From Bacteroidota bacterium (GTDB lineage Bacteria > Bacteroidota > Bacteroidia > Bacteroidales > Prolixibacteraceae): 64,000 nt of DNA. The DNA lies in contig JAHEYU010000028.1 in assembly GCA_023251435.1 (NCBI GenBank), positions 1 through 64,000 on the forward strand. The letters run 5' to 3'. Under the pieces are notes generated by a model. The model made no database searches and had not been told where the DNA came from. It worked only from the letters and a program-made list of their open reading frames with translations. Positions 16,353 to 25,989 of the stretch are shown piece after piece; position 1 is the stretch's first letter; each line of letters opens with the position of its first letter. The position numbers were made by a program, and so were the translations under genes.

Positions 16353-16413
16353 AGCAGTACTAATTTCTTCTTCTTTCATGATAAATTACCAAACCGGAAT
16401 AGAAACAGATCAT

Positions 16414-16421
16414 TATTTTTG
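16414..16421 (+). promoter_or_regulatory. -7 box of the S46 peptidase gene (TATTTTTG)
   Basis: TAnnTTTG match 22 bases before the ATG at 16444. No good -33 element seen. Confidence 0.45.
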
Positions 16422-16443
16422 TGGCTTTTAAAAGTTAACGAAA

Positions 16444-18594
16444 ATGATCAGAAAAACCGGACTTCTCATTGGCACAATCCTGATTTCGCTGTCGGCAACA
16501 TTTGCCAAAGAGGGAATTTGGATTCCTACACTACTCGAAAAATACAACATTGCAGAAATGCAGAAAATGGGTTTCAGGCTTACTGCTGAAGACATTTACA
16601 GTGTCAACAACGAAAGCATGAAAGATGCCGTGGTGCTTTTTGGCGGAGGATGTACCGGAGAACTTATTTCGAATGACGGATTGCTGATTACCAACCACCA
16701 CTGCGGGTTTGATGCCATTCAGGATCATAGTTCGGTTGAACACGATTACCTTACCAATGGATTTTGGGCCAAAAGCCGACAGGAAGAACTCCCCAATCAA
16801 CGGTTAAGTGTGCGGTTTCTGCATCGTATGGAAGATGTTTCAGGAAGTATTCTGGCCGGAACGGAAGGAAAAACAACCGATTCGGTGGCGGTAATCGTTG
16901 CCCGGAATACAAAAAAAATCGTTGCGCAGGCAATCGAAAAAGGCAAATTCGAAGCTTCGGTACAACCACTTTTCTACGGAAATCAATACTTTTTGTACGT
17001 TTATCAGGTATTCGAAGATGTGAGACTGGTTGGAGCGCCGCCATCGTCGATTGGGAAATTTGGCGGCGACACAGATAACTGGATGTGGCCGCGACATACC
17101 GGCGATTTCTCGTTGTTCCGCATTTATGCCGACAAAAACAATCAACCGGCCAAATATTCGGTCGACAATGTGCCTTTCAAACCTAAAAAATTCTTTACTA
17201 TTTCGCTCAAAGGAGTCAAACCGCAGGATTTCACACTTGTGTTTGGGTTTCCCGGTCGCACACAGCAATTTTTACCTTCACAGGCTATCAGGCAAATTAT
17301 GGAGCAGGGCGATCCCGACAAAATTAAAATCCGCGACACGAAACTTAGCCTGCTCGCAGCCGACATGAATAAAGATCCGAAAGTTCGCATTCAATATGCA
17401 TCAAAATACCAAACAACCAGCAATGCCTGGAAAAAATGGCAGGGCGAGGTAAAAGGATTGAAACGGATGAATGCTGTTGCAGTAAAACAAGCCGGAGAGT
17501 CAGAATTTAAGAAATGGATAGATGCCAGTTCAGAGCGACAGAAACGCTACGACGAGGTGCTTCCGACTTTCGAAAAGTTGTACCGACAATTTGAACCATA
17601 CACCAAAGCCAACGATTATTATACTGAAATCGTTTTCAGGGGAACTGATATTTTTAACATTATTTCGTTCTTCGACCCGATAGAGAAACGTTGGAACCAA
17701 TTAACTTCAGGTGATCAAAGTAAACTTCAGGAGGCCGTAAAACCTAAACTGGAAGAGCATTTTAAAGACTATAACCGAGCAACCGACGAGAAAGTATTTG
17801 CCGGATTGCTTCGCATGTATTTCAATGATATCGATCCGCAGTTTTTGCCCGCAGATTTTAATGCGCTGATGAGCAAAACTTCTTCGGAAGAATTGATAAG
17901 CAATGTTTACCGTAAATCAATTTTTTCTGATTATTCTGAATTAATAGATGCAACCCACAACCTGACTGCAAAAAACCTTCAAAAACTTGTCAACGATCCG
18001 GTTTTCCAACTATACAGGAACCTGAAGAAACATTTTGAATTGAATGTTGAGCCTTATTTCACCACCATTCAGAAGCAAATTGATGAAAATCAGAAAATTT
18101 ACGTGGCCGGTATTATGGAAATGAACCAGGGGAAACCAATTTGGGCCGATGCCAATAAAACACTGCGTGTTTCGTACGGGAAAGTGGAAGGCTACGAACC
18201 GATGGATGGCGTGGTTTACGATTATTATACTACCCTCGAAGGTATCATGCAAAAAGACAATCCTGAAATTTACGATTACAATGTACCGCAAGCCCTGCGC
18301 GATTTGTACGTGAATAAAGACTTCGGAAGATACGGCCGGAACGGAACGATGAATGTGTGTTTTACTGCATCAAACCACACAACGGGAGGCAATTCCGGGA
18401 GTCCGGTTCTCGATGCCGACGGAAAATTAATCGGCCTAAATTTCGACCGCTGCTGGGAAGGAACCATGAGCGACCTGTTATTCGATCCAGAACGCTGCCG
18501 CAATATTTCGCTCGATATCCGTTATGCACTTTTTATTATCGACAAACTGGCTGGAGCTGGCTATCTGCTGGAAGAAATGGAGATTGAAGAATGA
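16444..18594 (+). CDS. S46 family dipeptidyl-peptidase, DPP11 type
   Basis: 716 residues with a signal peptide (1-21, ATFAKEG). The chymotrypsin-like halves are split by a large helical insert as in S46. The catalytic His is H86 in ITNHHCGFD. An Asp is present in PRHTGDFSLFR. The Ser is S651 in GGNSGSPVLDADG. The residue 18 positions after the Ser is R669 (GLNFDR). In characterised S46 enzymes, Arg there gives Asp/Glu preference (DPP11) and Gly gives hydrophobic preference (DPP7). A periplasmic enzyme releasing acidic dipeptides fits asaccharolytic peptide feeding. The call to DPP11 rests on this one residue plus the close surrounding sequence. Confidence 0.88.
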   Translation: MIRKTGLLIGTILISLSATFAKEGIWIPTLLEKYNIAEMQKMGFRLTAEDIYSVNNESMKDAVVLFGGGCTGELISNDGLLITNHHCGFDAIQDHSSVEHDYLTNGFWAKSRQEELPNQRLSVRFLHRMEDVSGSILAGTEGKTTDSVAVIVARNTKKIVAQAIEKGKFEASVQPLFYGNQYFLYVYQVFEDVRLVGAPPSSIGKFGGDTDNWMWPRHTGDFSLFRIYADKNNQPAKYSVDNVPFKPKKFFTISLKGVKPQDFTLVFGFPGRTQQFLPSQAIRQIMEQGDPDKIKIRDTKLSLLAADMNKDPKVRIQYASKYQTTSNAWKKWQGEVKGLKRMNAVAVKQAGESEFKKWIDASSERQKRYDEVLPTFEKLYRQFEPYTKANDYYTEIVFRGTDIFNIISFFDPIEKRWNQLTSGDQSKLQEAVKPKLEEHFKDYNRATDEKVFAGLLRMYFNDIDPQFLPADFNALMSKTSSEELISNVYRKSIFSDYSELIDATHNLTAKNLQKLVNDPVFQLYRNLKKHFELNVEPYFTTIQKQIDENQKIYVAGIMEMNQGKPIWADANKTLRVSYGKVEGYEPMDGVVYDYYTTLEGIMQKDNPEIYDYNVPQALRDLYVNKDFGRYGRNGTMNVCFTASNHTTGGNSGSPVLDADGKLIGLNFDRCWEGTMSDLLFDPERCRNISLDIRYALFIIDKLAGAGYLLEEMEIEE

Positions 18595-18595
18595 T

Positions 18596-19402
18596 TTAAT
18601 CGCAAATCATACAAATGTCTTTTCGGGGATTAATGAGCATTACCGGTAAATTACCGGCTTTCTGCACGATTCGTTTCTCCGGAAGACCGATCATTAGATC
18701 AATTAATGTGATGGTGCTGCTTCCTGAAAAAATCATCACATCGCCTTTCAGCTTTTGTGCATTTTCAAGGGTTTCTTTACAAATACCCCAGCTCGACGAT
18801 TTTCCTTCAACAAGTGAATGACGCACATTTAGGCTTGAAAGAAATTTTTGGAAGAATTTCACGTTGCGCATCAACCGGTTTTCGTCGTCGAGATTCGTTT
18901 CACGGGCATAAATTACATGAATCTGTGAACGGTTGAATCGTCCTAAATAGGAGGCCCAGAGCGAGGTTTCCTTCGACGCTTTTCGGTAATCAACCGGAAC
19001 CAATACATTTTTGTATTGCAGAAATTCAGCAGAACTTCCCCTCACAAACAAAAATGGAATACTGCTTTCCCTGAAAGCCTTCATCGAATTTTTAATCTGC
19101 TCCTGATGTAAAACAACCAACACAGAATTGTAATCATTCACAAGTTTTTCGATGTTGTCGAGCAGCGAGTTCCGAAGAATTAAATTGGAGACCTGTAAAT
19201 CAGGAAGCTGGGATTTGAGATTTCGTGACATCAGAATAAGCTTTTCCTGAACTTCAGTTTTTTGCGATTTAACTTTCCATAATGCAAACAGGCAAAGTTC
19301 TTTTTTTAGGATATCTGCCATTCGTGCGCCATGAACGATTACCTCGCTCATCCGTTCCGAAAAATCACAAACAACTATAACTTTTTGATCTGAATAGGTC
19401 AT
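18596..19402 (-). CDS. Universal stress protein-like, tandem domains
   Basis: About 268 residues. Two USP-like alpha/beta domains: QKVIVVCDFSERMSEVIVHGARMADIL at the start, and YKNVLVPVDYRKASKETSLWASYLGR near residue 140. The nucleotide motif G-x2-G-x9-G is weakly kept (FSGSSTITLIDLMIGL). The function is unknown, as for most USPs. The reading frame reaches 19645, but the ATG at 19402 starts the conserved domain. A divergent promoter region separates it from the acyl-CoA synthetase at 19533. Confidence 0.7.
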   Translation of the reverse strand: MTYSDQKVIVVCDFSERMSEVIVHGARMADILKKELCLFALWKVKSQKTEVQEKLILMSRNLKSQLPDLQVSNLILRNSLLDNIEKLVNDYNSVLVVLHQEQIKNSMKAFRESSIPFLFVRGSSAEFLQYKNVLVPVDYRKASKETSLWASYLGRFNRSQIHVIYARETNLDDENRLMRNVKFFQKFLSSLNVRHSLVEGKSSSWGICKETLENAQKLKGDVMIFSGSSTITLIDLMIGLPEKRIVQKAGNLPVMLINPRKDICMICD

Positions 19403-19502
19403 AAAACTGAATTTCGATGACAAACTTAACTGTTTTTTTTTGCGAATGCTGAACATCTGCGAAAAGCCGTAAAAAATCAGTTCCTTCTGAACTTGCTTTG
19501 CG

Positions 19503-19510
19503 TAAATTTG
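19503..19510 (+). promoter_or_regulatory. -7 box (TAAATTTG) before the acyl-CoA synthetase
   Basis: Perfect TAnnTTTG match 22 bases before the ATG at 19533. Confidence 0.45.
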
Positions 19511-19532
19511 CTCACGAACTAAAATTCTGACA

Positions 19533-21593
19533 ATGATTACCAAAGAATTGATTGCCCCCCGAAGCATAGTGGTTATTGGCGCTTCAAACAATATTTCGAA
19601 ACCTGGAGGCAAGCTCCTTAAAAATCTGATCGATAATAATTTCAAAGGCGAACTTTGGGTAGTAAATCCGAATGAATCCGAAGTTCAGGGGGTTCGTTCT
19701 TTTTCAAGTCCACAAGATTTGCCGCAGGTTGATCTGGCTGTTTTGGCTATTCCGGCTGCCGCTTGTGTGAGTGTTGTCGAAATCCTGGCAACACAGAAAG
19801 GGACAAAAGGCTTCATCATCATTTCTGCAGGATTTAGCGAAGAAAGTGAAGAAGGCCGGATACTCGAACAGAAGATTGTGAAAATTATAGAAGAGAATAA
19901 TGGCAGTCTGATCGGACCAAACTGTATTGGTATCATAACTTATGCGCATACGAGTGTTTTTACCACTCCTATTCCGAAGCTTGTGCAAATGAGCTGCGAC
20001 CTCATTTCAAGTTCAGGAGCAACTGCTGTTTTTATTATGGAGTCGGGTATTCCCAAAGGACTTCATTTTGCCAGTGTATTTTCTGTTGGAAATTCGGCAC
20101 AGAACGGCGTTGAAGAAGTACTGGAATTTATGGACGAAGTTTTTAATCCTGAAACGAGTACACGCGTAAAGCTGCTGTACATCGAAAGTATTAAAAATCC
20201 TGATAAACTATTGAAACATGCCTCATCGCTCATTCGCAAAGGCTGTAAAATTGCTGCTATAAAAGCCGGAAGCAGTCAGGCGGGGAGCCGGGCAGCTGCT
20301 TCGCACACAGGGGCAATGGCTAACTCCGATCTGGCAGTTGAGGCATTGTTCCGCAAGGCCGGAATTGTTCGTTGCTACGGTCGCGAGGAACTGACAACAG
20401 TTGCCAATGTTTTTCACTGTAAACCTATGAAAGGCAAACGGCTTGCAATCATCACTCATGCAGGAGGTCCGGCAGTAATGCTTACTGATTCGCTCGAAAG
20501 TGGCGGATTGCATATTCCACAGATTAAAGATTCGGAAGCGAGGCAAAGGCTGAAAAGTAAGCTTTTCCCCGGCTCATCGGTCGAGAATCCCATCGACTTT
20601 CTGGCCACCGGGAATGCCGAACAGTTGGCTGCAATAATTAATGCCTGCGAAAACGATTTTGATGAAATTGACGGGATGGCTGTCATATTCGGTAGCCCCG
20701 GATTAACCCCGGTGCGGGATGTTTATCAGGTAGTAAACGAGAAAATGCAAACCTGCAAAAAACCGATTTTCCCGATTTTACCTTCAGTAATTAATGTAAA
20801 AGAAGATGTTGCCTATTTCATTTCACAGGGAAATGTGAACTTTCCTGATGAAGTTTTACTTGGAAAGGCTTTGACATCCATTCTCAAAACTGCCCGTCCT
20901 TCCGAAGAAAAAATATTCCTTGACAAAATTGATATTCCTGAAATTCGCCGCATTATCGATCATGCTGAAGATGGTTTTCAGTCGCCCGAAACCATTCACC
21001 GTTTATTTGCCGCTGCCGGAATTCCAATGGTTCGGGAAATTACAGTGACAAATGCCGCTGATGCAATAGAAACAGCTCGTCAGCTTGGGTTTCCTTTGGT
21101 AATGAAAGTGGTGGGTCCGGTGCATAAAACAGATGTTGATGGCGTGGTTCTGAATATAAAGGACATGGAAACTGTACAACGTGAATTTCAGCGGTTGATA
21201 AAAATAAAAGACACCACTGCAGTACTGATGGCCGAAATGGCATCGGGAATTGAATTGTTTTTGGGTGCCAAATACGAAGACAAATTTGGACATGTGATAC
21301 TTTGTGGAATGGGAGGAATTTTTGTTGAAGTGCTAAAAGATGTCACATCGGGACTTGCCCCGCTAACGATGTGCGAAGCTACTTCGATGATTAGAAGCCT
21401 GCGTTCGTACCAGATTATCAAAGGCTACCGGGGGAAAAATGGCGTGAGCGAGCGTAAATTTGCAGAAATAATGGTGCGTTTATCAACCATGTTGCGCTTT
21501 GCTGTCGAAATAAAAGAAATGGATATCAATCCGTTAATGGGCGATGGAGATAAACTGATGGCCGTGGATGTGCGAATCAGGATAGAGAAGTAA
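19533..21593 (+). CDS. ADP-forming acetate/acyl-CoA ligase (fused alpha-beta)
   Basis: 686 residues. Order: CoA-binding Rossmann domain (VVIGASNNISKPGGKLLKNL), succinyl-CoA-ligase-like domains with the phospho-His in RAAASHTGAMANSDLA, then a C-terminal ATP-grasp domain (about 470-686, HRLFAAAGIPMV, PLVMKVVGPVHKTDVDGV, EMDINPL). The enzyme family conserves acyl-CoA energy as ATP or GTP, which suits fermentation of amino acids via 2-oxoacid:ferredoxin oxidoreductases such as the one at 30.9-33.6 kb. Substrate range is not determined here. Confidence 0.9.
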   Translation: MITKELIAPRSIVVIGASNNISKPGGKLLKNLIDNNFKGELWVVNPNESEVQGVRSFSSPQDLPQVDLAVLAIPAAACVSVVEILATQKGTKGFIIISAGFSEESEEGRILEQKIVKIIEENNGSLIGPNCIGIITYAHTSVFTTPIPKLVQMSCDLISSSGATAVFIMESGIPKGLHFASVFSVGNSAQNGVEEVLEFMDEVFNPETSTRVKLLYIESIKNPDKLLKHASSLIRKGCKIAAIKAGSSQAGSRAAASHTGAMANSDLAVEALFRKAGIVRCYGREELTTVANVFHCKPMKGKRLAIITHAGGPAVMLTDSLESGGLHIPQIKDSEARQRLKSKLFPGSSVENPIDFLATGNAEQLAAIINACENDFDEIDGMAVIFGSPGLTPVRDVYQVVNEKMQTCKKPIFPILPSVINVKEDVAYFISQGNVNFPDEVLLGKALTSILKTARPSEEKIFLDKIDIPEIRRIIDHAEDGFQSPETIHRLFAAAGIPMVREITVTNAADAIETARQLGFPLVMKVVGPVHKTDVDGVVLNIKDMETVQREFQRLIKIKDTTAVLMAEMASGIELFLGAKYEDKFGHVILCGMGGIFVEVLKDVTSGLAPLTMCEATSMIRSLRSYQIIKGYRGKNGVSERKFAEIMVRLSTMLRFAVEIKEMDINPLMGDGDKLMAVDVRIRIEK

Positions 21594-21650
21594 TGTCTCC
21601 TCAACACTTCCGAATTAGGGGAACGGGACGGGGGCTTTTATACAAAAAAT

Positions 21651-21693
21651 AAGGCTGATAAACTTTGGTGAAACACCTTGGTTTATCAGCCTT
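21651..21693 (-). terminator. Convergent hairpin between acyl-CoA ligase and RRM gene
   Basis: Perfect 13-bp arms (21651-21663 with 21681-21693) plus inner GGTG/CACC pairing. On the minus strand the stem is followed by a T-rich run, so it most likely ends the RRM gene. It may also act on the plus-strand gene. Confidence 0.75.
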
Positions 21694-21759
21694 TATGTAG
21701 TTGTAAAAATTAGACTGGCTAATTATTACTTTAAGTGCAAATCAAATACGGATGGAATC

Positions 21760-22230
21760 CTAGTATTCTGATCTTCTGTTTCCACCACCAGTGCCACCGC
21801 CTCTGTTGAAGCCGCCACCGCCGCCAGAGCTTCCACCGCGTTCTCCGCCACGATAGCCACCGCCACCGCCGCTTCCACCACCGCTTCCACCACGGAATCC
21901 GCCGCCACCGCCAGAGTTACCTCCGCGGAAACCGCCACCGCCGCCGCTTCCACCACGGAAACCACCGCCACCTGGACGAGTACCTTCTTTTTTCTCTTCA
22001 GCTTTATTTACAACAATTGTCCGGCCTTCAATCTCAGCGTTGTTCAGTTCTTCAATTGCTTTTTTAGCTTCTTCTTCGTTTGTCATTTCCACAAAACCAA
22101 AACCTTTAGATCTTCCAGTAGCTCTGTCTGTGATAATTTTTACGGATGTTACTTCTCCGTATTCTTCAAAAATTTCCTGTAATTCGCTTTCCTCAATTTT
22201 AAAGGGAAGGCTGCCAACAAAAATGTTCAT
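21760..22230 (-). CDS. RRM-domain RNA-binding protein with Gly-rich RGG tail
   Basis: 156 residues. One RNA recognition motif (1-80) with RNP2 IFVGSL and RNP1 KGFGFVEM. It is followed by a tail of GGGGGFRGG-type repeats with Tyr and Arg, ending GGGNRRSEY. Proteins of this shape are common in Bacteroidota and Cyanobacteria and are thought to bind RNA in cold or stress responses. The tail is a low-complexity region of the kind that can drive condensate formation. No operon partner. Confidence 0.93.
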   Translation of the reverse strand: MNIFVGSLPFKIEESELQEIFEEYGEVTSVKIITDRATGRSKGFGFVEMTNEEEAKKAIEELNNAEIEGRTIVVNKAEEKKEGTRPGGGGFRGGSGGGGGFRGGNSGGGGGFRGGSGGGSGGGGGYRGGERGGSSGGGGGFNRGGGTGGGNRRSEY

Positions 22231-22264
22231 AATAACTGTTTAATTAATGGATGAATTAATTCTC

Positions 22265-22272
22265 CAAAAATA
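22265..22272 (-). promoter_or_regulatory. -7 box of the RRM gene (TATTTTTG, minus strand)
   Basis: TAnnTTTG match on the minus strand 35 bases before the ATG, implying a short leader. Confidence 0.45.
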
Positions 22273-22601
22273 GTTATATTTTAATTCAAAATACATTTGA
22301 CACAACAAATTATTTGCTGAAATAACTTTTTGTGATTTTTTTATTAGCCTAATGCCTAAATATTTACAGCAAACAGAAGCTAATTCGAAGTCTTTACAGG
22401 CTAAACAAACAAAAAATAAAAGGCTGAATGCATTAAAAGAGCTTCTTGTGAATTCTATTATTCAAACTCAATCTAAATTACAAATATTCATATTTTTCGA
22501 AAAATACCTGTAATTACTTATAATTGCTTTATTTTAATGCATTTCATGTGTTATAATGAAAGTATTATTGCCAAATTGCTTACAACTGTATCTTGCGCTC
22601 G
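22273..22601. other. AT-rich gene-free stretch between divergent genes
   Basis: About 330 bases of AT-rich DNA between the RRM gene and the porin promoter. No open frame of convincing length, tRNA or named RNA was recognised. AATATTCATATTTTTCGAAAAATACC includes a small inverted repeat. Confidence 0.5.
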
Positions 22602-22632
22602 TTTGTAGTATTGTTTAAATCTTCTACTTTTG
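22602..22632 (+). promoter_or_regulatory. Promoter of the porin-paaK operon
   Basis: -33 TTTG (22602-22605), a 19-base spacer, and -7 TACTTTTG (22625-22632). This is a full match to the Bacteroidota consensus. The start would be near 22640, leaving a 5' leader of about 160 bases before the ATG at 22802. Confidence 0.65.
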
Positions 22633-22801
22633 GCTTTTTATCTGAAAAAGTTGGACTTACTCGTTTGTATTCCACCTCTTTCATCGTAAAATATAATTAA
22701 AAACCAAAGATCATAAAACAGGATTCCTTGCCGGAGTTTTAGTTTCTTGTGCTGCGTTGGTTCGTCCATCACACAACAACGATCAAAGAACTAAACATCA
22801 A

Positions 22802-24109
22802 ATGAAAAAATTACTATCTGTACTTTTGCTTTTATGCTCGATTGCTGCGTTCAGCCAGGAAATTAAACCCAAAGAAACAACCCTTGAATTTTATGGATTT
22901 GTTCGCTACGAAGCATTTTGGGATACCTATAAAGGTCTGAATGCCGCCAACGAACAGTTTTTTGTGCTTCCGCTTTACGCCGGAGTTGATGCCAATGGAG
23001 AACACATCAACCAGACCCCAACGTACAATTTTTCATCCATGGCTACCCGTTTCGGTATCAGAATTTCCGGTCCTGAAATTTTTAAAGCCAAAACATCAGG
23101 AAACATCGAAACTGACTTTGCTGGTGACTTAGGCGCTAACCCCGCAATGTTTCGTGTGCGGCAAGCCAATGTGGTTTTTAGCTGGCCCGAATCATCGCTG
23201 TTGGTTGGTCAAACGTGGCACCCATTCTGGAGCGGAAAAGTTTTCCCAACCGTTGGCGGGTTAAACACAGGAGCTCCTTTCCAGCCTTTCAACCGCAGTC
23301 CCCAGTTGAGATTCGATTACAAGCCAAATAGTAAATTTATCCTTTCGGCGGCAATGGTTTCCGAATTCCAGTATAAGTCCTATGGTTTTACCAAGATTGA
23401 TGCGATGAACCCAAAGTCAATGACCATTGATAAAACGGACGCTTTTACCCGCAACGCAGGTTTTCCTGAACTGATTGCAAATGTTGAAACAAACAATGGA
23501 GGATTTACACTCGGTGCCGGAGCCAGCTTAAAATACATTAAACCAACTCTTTATACAGTTGGCGCTGATAGCAAGAAATTTGTTTCGGATGATTTGGTTC
23601 AGGGACTTTCGTTTGTAGGATACACCCAATACGTAAAAAACATGTTTACCATTCGGGCAAAAGCCGTAATGGGGCAGAACATGAACCACCTGACTATTCC
23701 AGGAGGTTATGGGGTGAAGTCGGTTGATCAGGCCACAGGTGCCATGAACTATACTCCTTATAATACGCTCACCAGTTTTGCCAATGCTGTGTATGGAAAA
23801 AAATATCAGGTGGGACTGTTTGTCGGGTACCTGAAGAATATGGGCACAACTGACGCACTTTATAACTTTGGAACTTCAGCCGCAGATCCTGCTGCAGTTA
23901 CTCCCGGAATGGTTCCCAATGTGGCGTCAATTTACAGGGTAGCGCCTCATTTTGCTATCAATGTGTCGAAACTTCGTCTGGTTTTCGAATATGAACTGAC
24001 TTCAGCCGAATACGGAACAGGAAAAATTATCCTGAACGACGGGCTTTACAGCAGTTCTACTGATGTTACAAATCACCGCGGACAATTAATGTTGATGTAT
24101 TCTTTCTAA
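22802..24109 (+). CDS. Outer-membrane beta-barrel protein, DcaP-like porin
   Basis: About 435 residues. Signal peptide MKKLLSVLLLLCSIAAFSQ. Then alternating strands: LEFYGFVRYEAFWDT, SSMATRFGIRISGPE, GNIETDFAGDLGANPAMFRVRQA and SSLLVGQTWHPFWSG. It ends in an aromatic (MLMYSF), as outer-membrane barrels do. The start at 22802 is chosen for the signal peptide; the frame opens at 22757. The paaK gene follows 10 bases after the stop, so the porin may admit aryl acids. The DcaP family call is moderate; the substrate link is inference from adjacency. Confidence 0.72.
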   Translation: MKKLLSVLLLLCSIAAFSQEIKPKETTLEFYGFVRYEAFWDTYKGLNAANEQFFVLPLYAGVDANGEHINQTPTYNFSSMATRFGIRISGPEIFKAKTSGNIETDFAGDLGANPAMFRVRQANVVFSWPESSLLVGQTWHPFWSGKVFPTVGGLNTGAPFQPFNRSPQLRFDYKPNSKFILSAAMVSEFQYKSYGFTKIDAMNPKSMTIDKTDAFTRNAGFPELIANVETNNGGFTLGAGASLKYIKPTLYTVGADSKKFVSDDLVQGLSFVGYTQYVKNMFTIRAKAVMGQNMNHLTIPGGYGVKSVDQATGAMNYTPYNTLTSFANAVYGKKYQVGLFVGYLKNMGTTDALYNFGTSAADPAAVTPGMVPNVASIYRVAPHFAINVSKLRLVFEYELTSAEYGTGKIILNDGLYSSSTDVTNHRGQLMLMYSF

Positions 24110-24119
24110 ACTGAACGAC

Positions 24120-25427
24120 ATGTATTGGGAAAACGAACTCGAAACCCTCGACCGAAAAAATTTAGAGCATCTTCAGGTTACACGCCTGAAAAAAACGATT
24201 CAGTCGGCAGTAAATTCACCTTACTATAGAAACCTTTACGGACAAATGGGTCTGTCAGCAGATTCGATCAGATCGGTTGCCGACATTCAAAAGTTACCAT
24301 TTACCACCAAACAGAACTTACGGGATAATTTTCCTTATGGATTTTTAGGGCTACCTCAAAAAGAGCTGATCCGCTTGCATAGTTCGAGTGGAACTACAGG
24401 AAATCCGACTGTTATTTTTCACAACCGGCATGACATTGATTCATGGGCAAACCTGATGGCACGTTCGCTATTTTGTGCCGGAGTGCGCGATACCGATGTT
24501 TTTCAGAATATTTGCGGGTACGGTTTGTTTACAGGCGGATTGGGATTTCAGTATGGAATTGAACGTCTGGGCTGTTTGAGTATTCCCGCCGGAGCAGGAA
24601 ACAGTCCGCGGCAAATCAAGCTGATGCAGGATTACGGGACAACTGTTGCCCATGCCATTCCGAGTTACCTGAACCGCTTGTTCGAAGTTTTTCAGGAAGA
24701 AGGTCTCGACCCACGAAAAGACACCAAACTACATACTTTTGTGATTGGCGCCGAACCTCACACCGAAGAACAACGCCAACGCATCGAAGAAATGTTCGGG
24801 GTAAAAGCGTACAACTCGTTCGGGCTTTCGGAAATGAATGGCCCTGGAGTAGCCTTCGAATGCACTTACCAGAACGGCTTGCACATTTGGGAAGATGCCT
24901 ACATCATCGAAATCATTAATCCGGATACGCTTGAACCTGTGGCTGACGGAGAAGTTGGAGAACTGGTAATGACCACGCTTGACCGCGAAGCCATGCCGCT
25001 CATTCGCTACCGCACCCGCGATCTGACCCGAATTCTCCCCGGAAAATGTGCCTGCGGAAGAACTCATGTGCGCCTCGATCGCATCACCGGCCGCAGCGAC
25101 GACATGTTCATTGTGAAAGGCTGTAATGTTTTCCCGATGCAGATTGAAGGTGTATTGATGAAAATTCCGGAAGTTGGTGCCGACTATTTAATTACCTTAG
25201 ACACCATAAACGGATCAGATGAAATGATTATTGAAGTTGAAGTGAAAAAAGACTGGTTTAATGGCGACATTACCCGTCTCGATAAACTTTCCCGATTAAT
25301 TTCAGGACAGATTCGTGACGAAGTGCTGGTTAAACCAATCGTAAAACTGGTTGAACCGGGTTCGCTTCCTAAATCAGAAGGTAAAGCAGTTCGGGTAAAA
25401 GAACTCCGGAAAGCGTTAAATTCCTGA
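24120..25427 (+). CDS. paaK: Phenylacetate-CoA ligase (first copy)
   Basis: 435 residues. The AMP-binding loop is LHSSSGTTGNPTVIF. The adenylate signature is YNSFGLSEMNGPGVAFEC. The C-terminal hinge has RTRDLTRILPGKCACGRTH, then RSDDMFIVKGCNVFPMQIE. It makes aryl-acetyl-CoA from an aryl acetate, ATP and CoA. It starts the operon paaK-ACT-paaK-ACT after the porin gene. In anaerobes such ligases pair with indolepyruvate- or VOR-type oxidoreductases. The exact acid (phenylacetate, indoleacetate, hydroxyphenylacetate) is not known. Confidence 0.9.
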   Translation: MYWENELETLDRKNLEHLQVTRLKKTIQSAVNSPYYRNLYGQMGLSADSIRSVADIQKLPFTTKQNLRDNFPYGFLGLPQKELIRLHSSSGTTGNPTVIFHNRHDIDSWANLMARSLFCAGVRDTDVFQNICGYGLFTGGLGFQYGIERLGCLSIPAGAGNSPRQIKLMQDYGTTVAHAIPSYLNRLFEVFQEEGLDPRKDTKLHTFVIGAEPHTEEQRQRIEEMFGVKAYNSFGLSEMNGPGVAFECTYQNGLHIWEDAYIIEIINPDTLEPVADGEVGELVMTTLDREAMPLIRYRTRDLTRILPGKCACGRTHVRLDRITGRSDDMFIVKGCNVFPMQIEGVLMKIPEVGADYLITLDTINGSDEMIIEVEVKKDWFNGDITRLDKLSRLISGQIRDEVLVKPIVKLVEPGSLPKSEGKAVRVKELRKALNS

Positions 25428-25429
25428 AA

Positions 25430-25530
25430 AGAAAACGGCTAGCGGCTTGTAGCTGGCAACTATCAACAGGAAACTTGCTACTGGCACCCAAATAGTAAAT
25501 TATAAATAGTCATTTGTAAATTCATTAATA
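25430..25530. repeat. Intergenic word repeats between paaK and ACT gene
   Basis: GGCTAGCGGCTTGTAGCTGGC and GAAACTTGCTACTGGCACCC, related to the words at 10128-10190, are followed by AAATAGTAAATTATAAATAGTC. This second type recurs at 31111-31175. Confidence 0.4.
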
Positions 25531-25539
25531 AATAGCACA

Positions 25540-25974
25540 ATGGCATACCAGGTTTCCATATTTCTCGAAAATAAAATCGGTCACCTTGAACGGGTTACGG
25601 CTGTGCTCAAAGCTGCACAAATCAACATCCTCACCATGAATCTGAACCACACTGCCAGCGGCTGGGGAATTCTGAATCTGGTAGTTTCGAACCCTATGCA
25701 AGCACATCACTTGCTGAACGAAAACGGATTATCTGCCGCCTTGCGCGAGATTGTGGTGATAGAAATGGCTGATCAGCCAGGTGGATTGGATGATTTGCTG
25801 AAAGAAGTTGTGAAAGCCGGAGTCAATTTCACCAATGCCTACGGAAGGTCGGCTTATGCCAACGAAAAAGCTTATTTTGTAATTGATACCGAAGATGTGG
25901 TTGATGCCCGTCATAAACTGCAACAGGCCCGACTAAACCTGCTTTCGGATGAAACAATTTATGGAATCTCATAA
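25540..25974 (+). CDS. Tandem ACT-domain protein (first copy)
   Basis: 144 residues forming two ACT domains: QVSIFLENKIGHLERVTAVL (about 4-70) and EMADQPGGLDDLLKEVVKAG (about 72-140). ACT domains sense amino acids. Proteins of this layout regularly accompany paaK homologues in anaerobes and may tie ligase expression or activity to amino acid supply. The paralogue at 27301 has the same design, so ligase-ACT is a duplicated pair. Confidence 0.85.
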   Translation: MAYQVSIFLENKIGHLERVTAVLKAAQINILTMNLNHTASGWGILNLVVSNPMQAHHLLNENGLSAALREIVVIEMADQPGGLDDLLKEVVKAGVNFTNAYGRSAYANEKAYFVIDTEDVVDARHKLQQARLNLLSDETIYGIS

Positions 25975-25989
25975 AATAACCCCAACAAT

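Noticed and set aside
21726-21971. Ala/Val-rich minus-strand frame inside the RRM gene
   Set aside because: It is the alternative frame of the Gly-rich repeat tail; composition explains it.
22602-22801. Long porin leader considered as a riboswitch
   Set aside because: No known aptamer consensus seen; only a promoter and an unstructured AT-rich leader.
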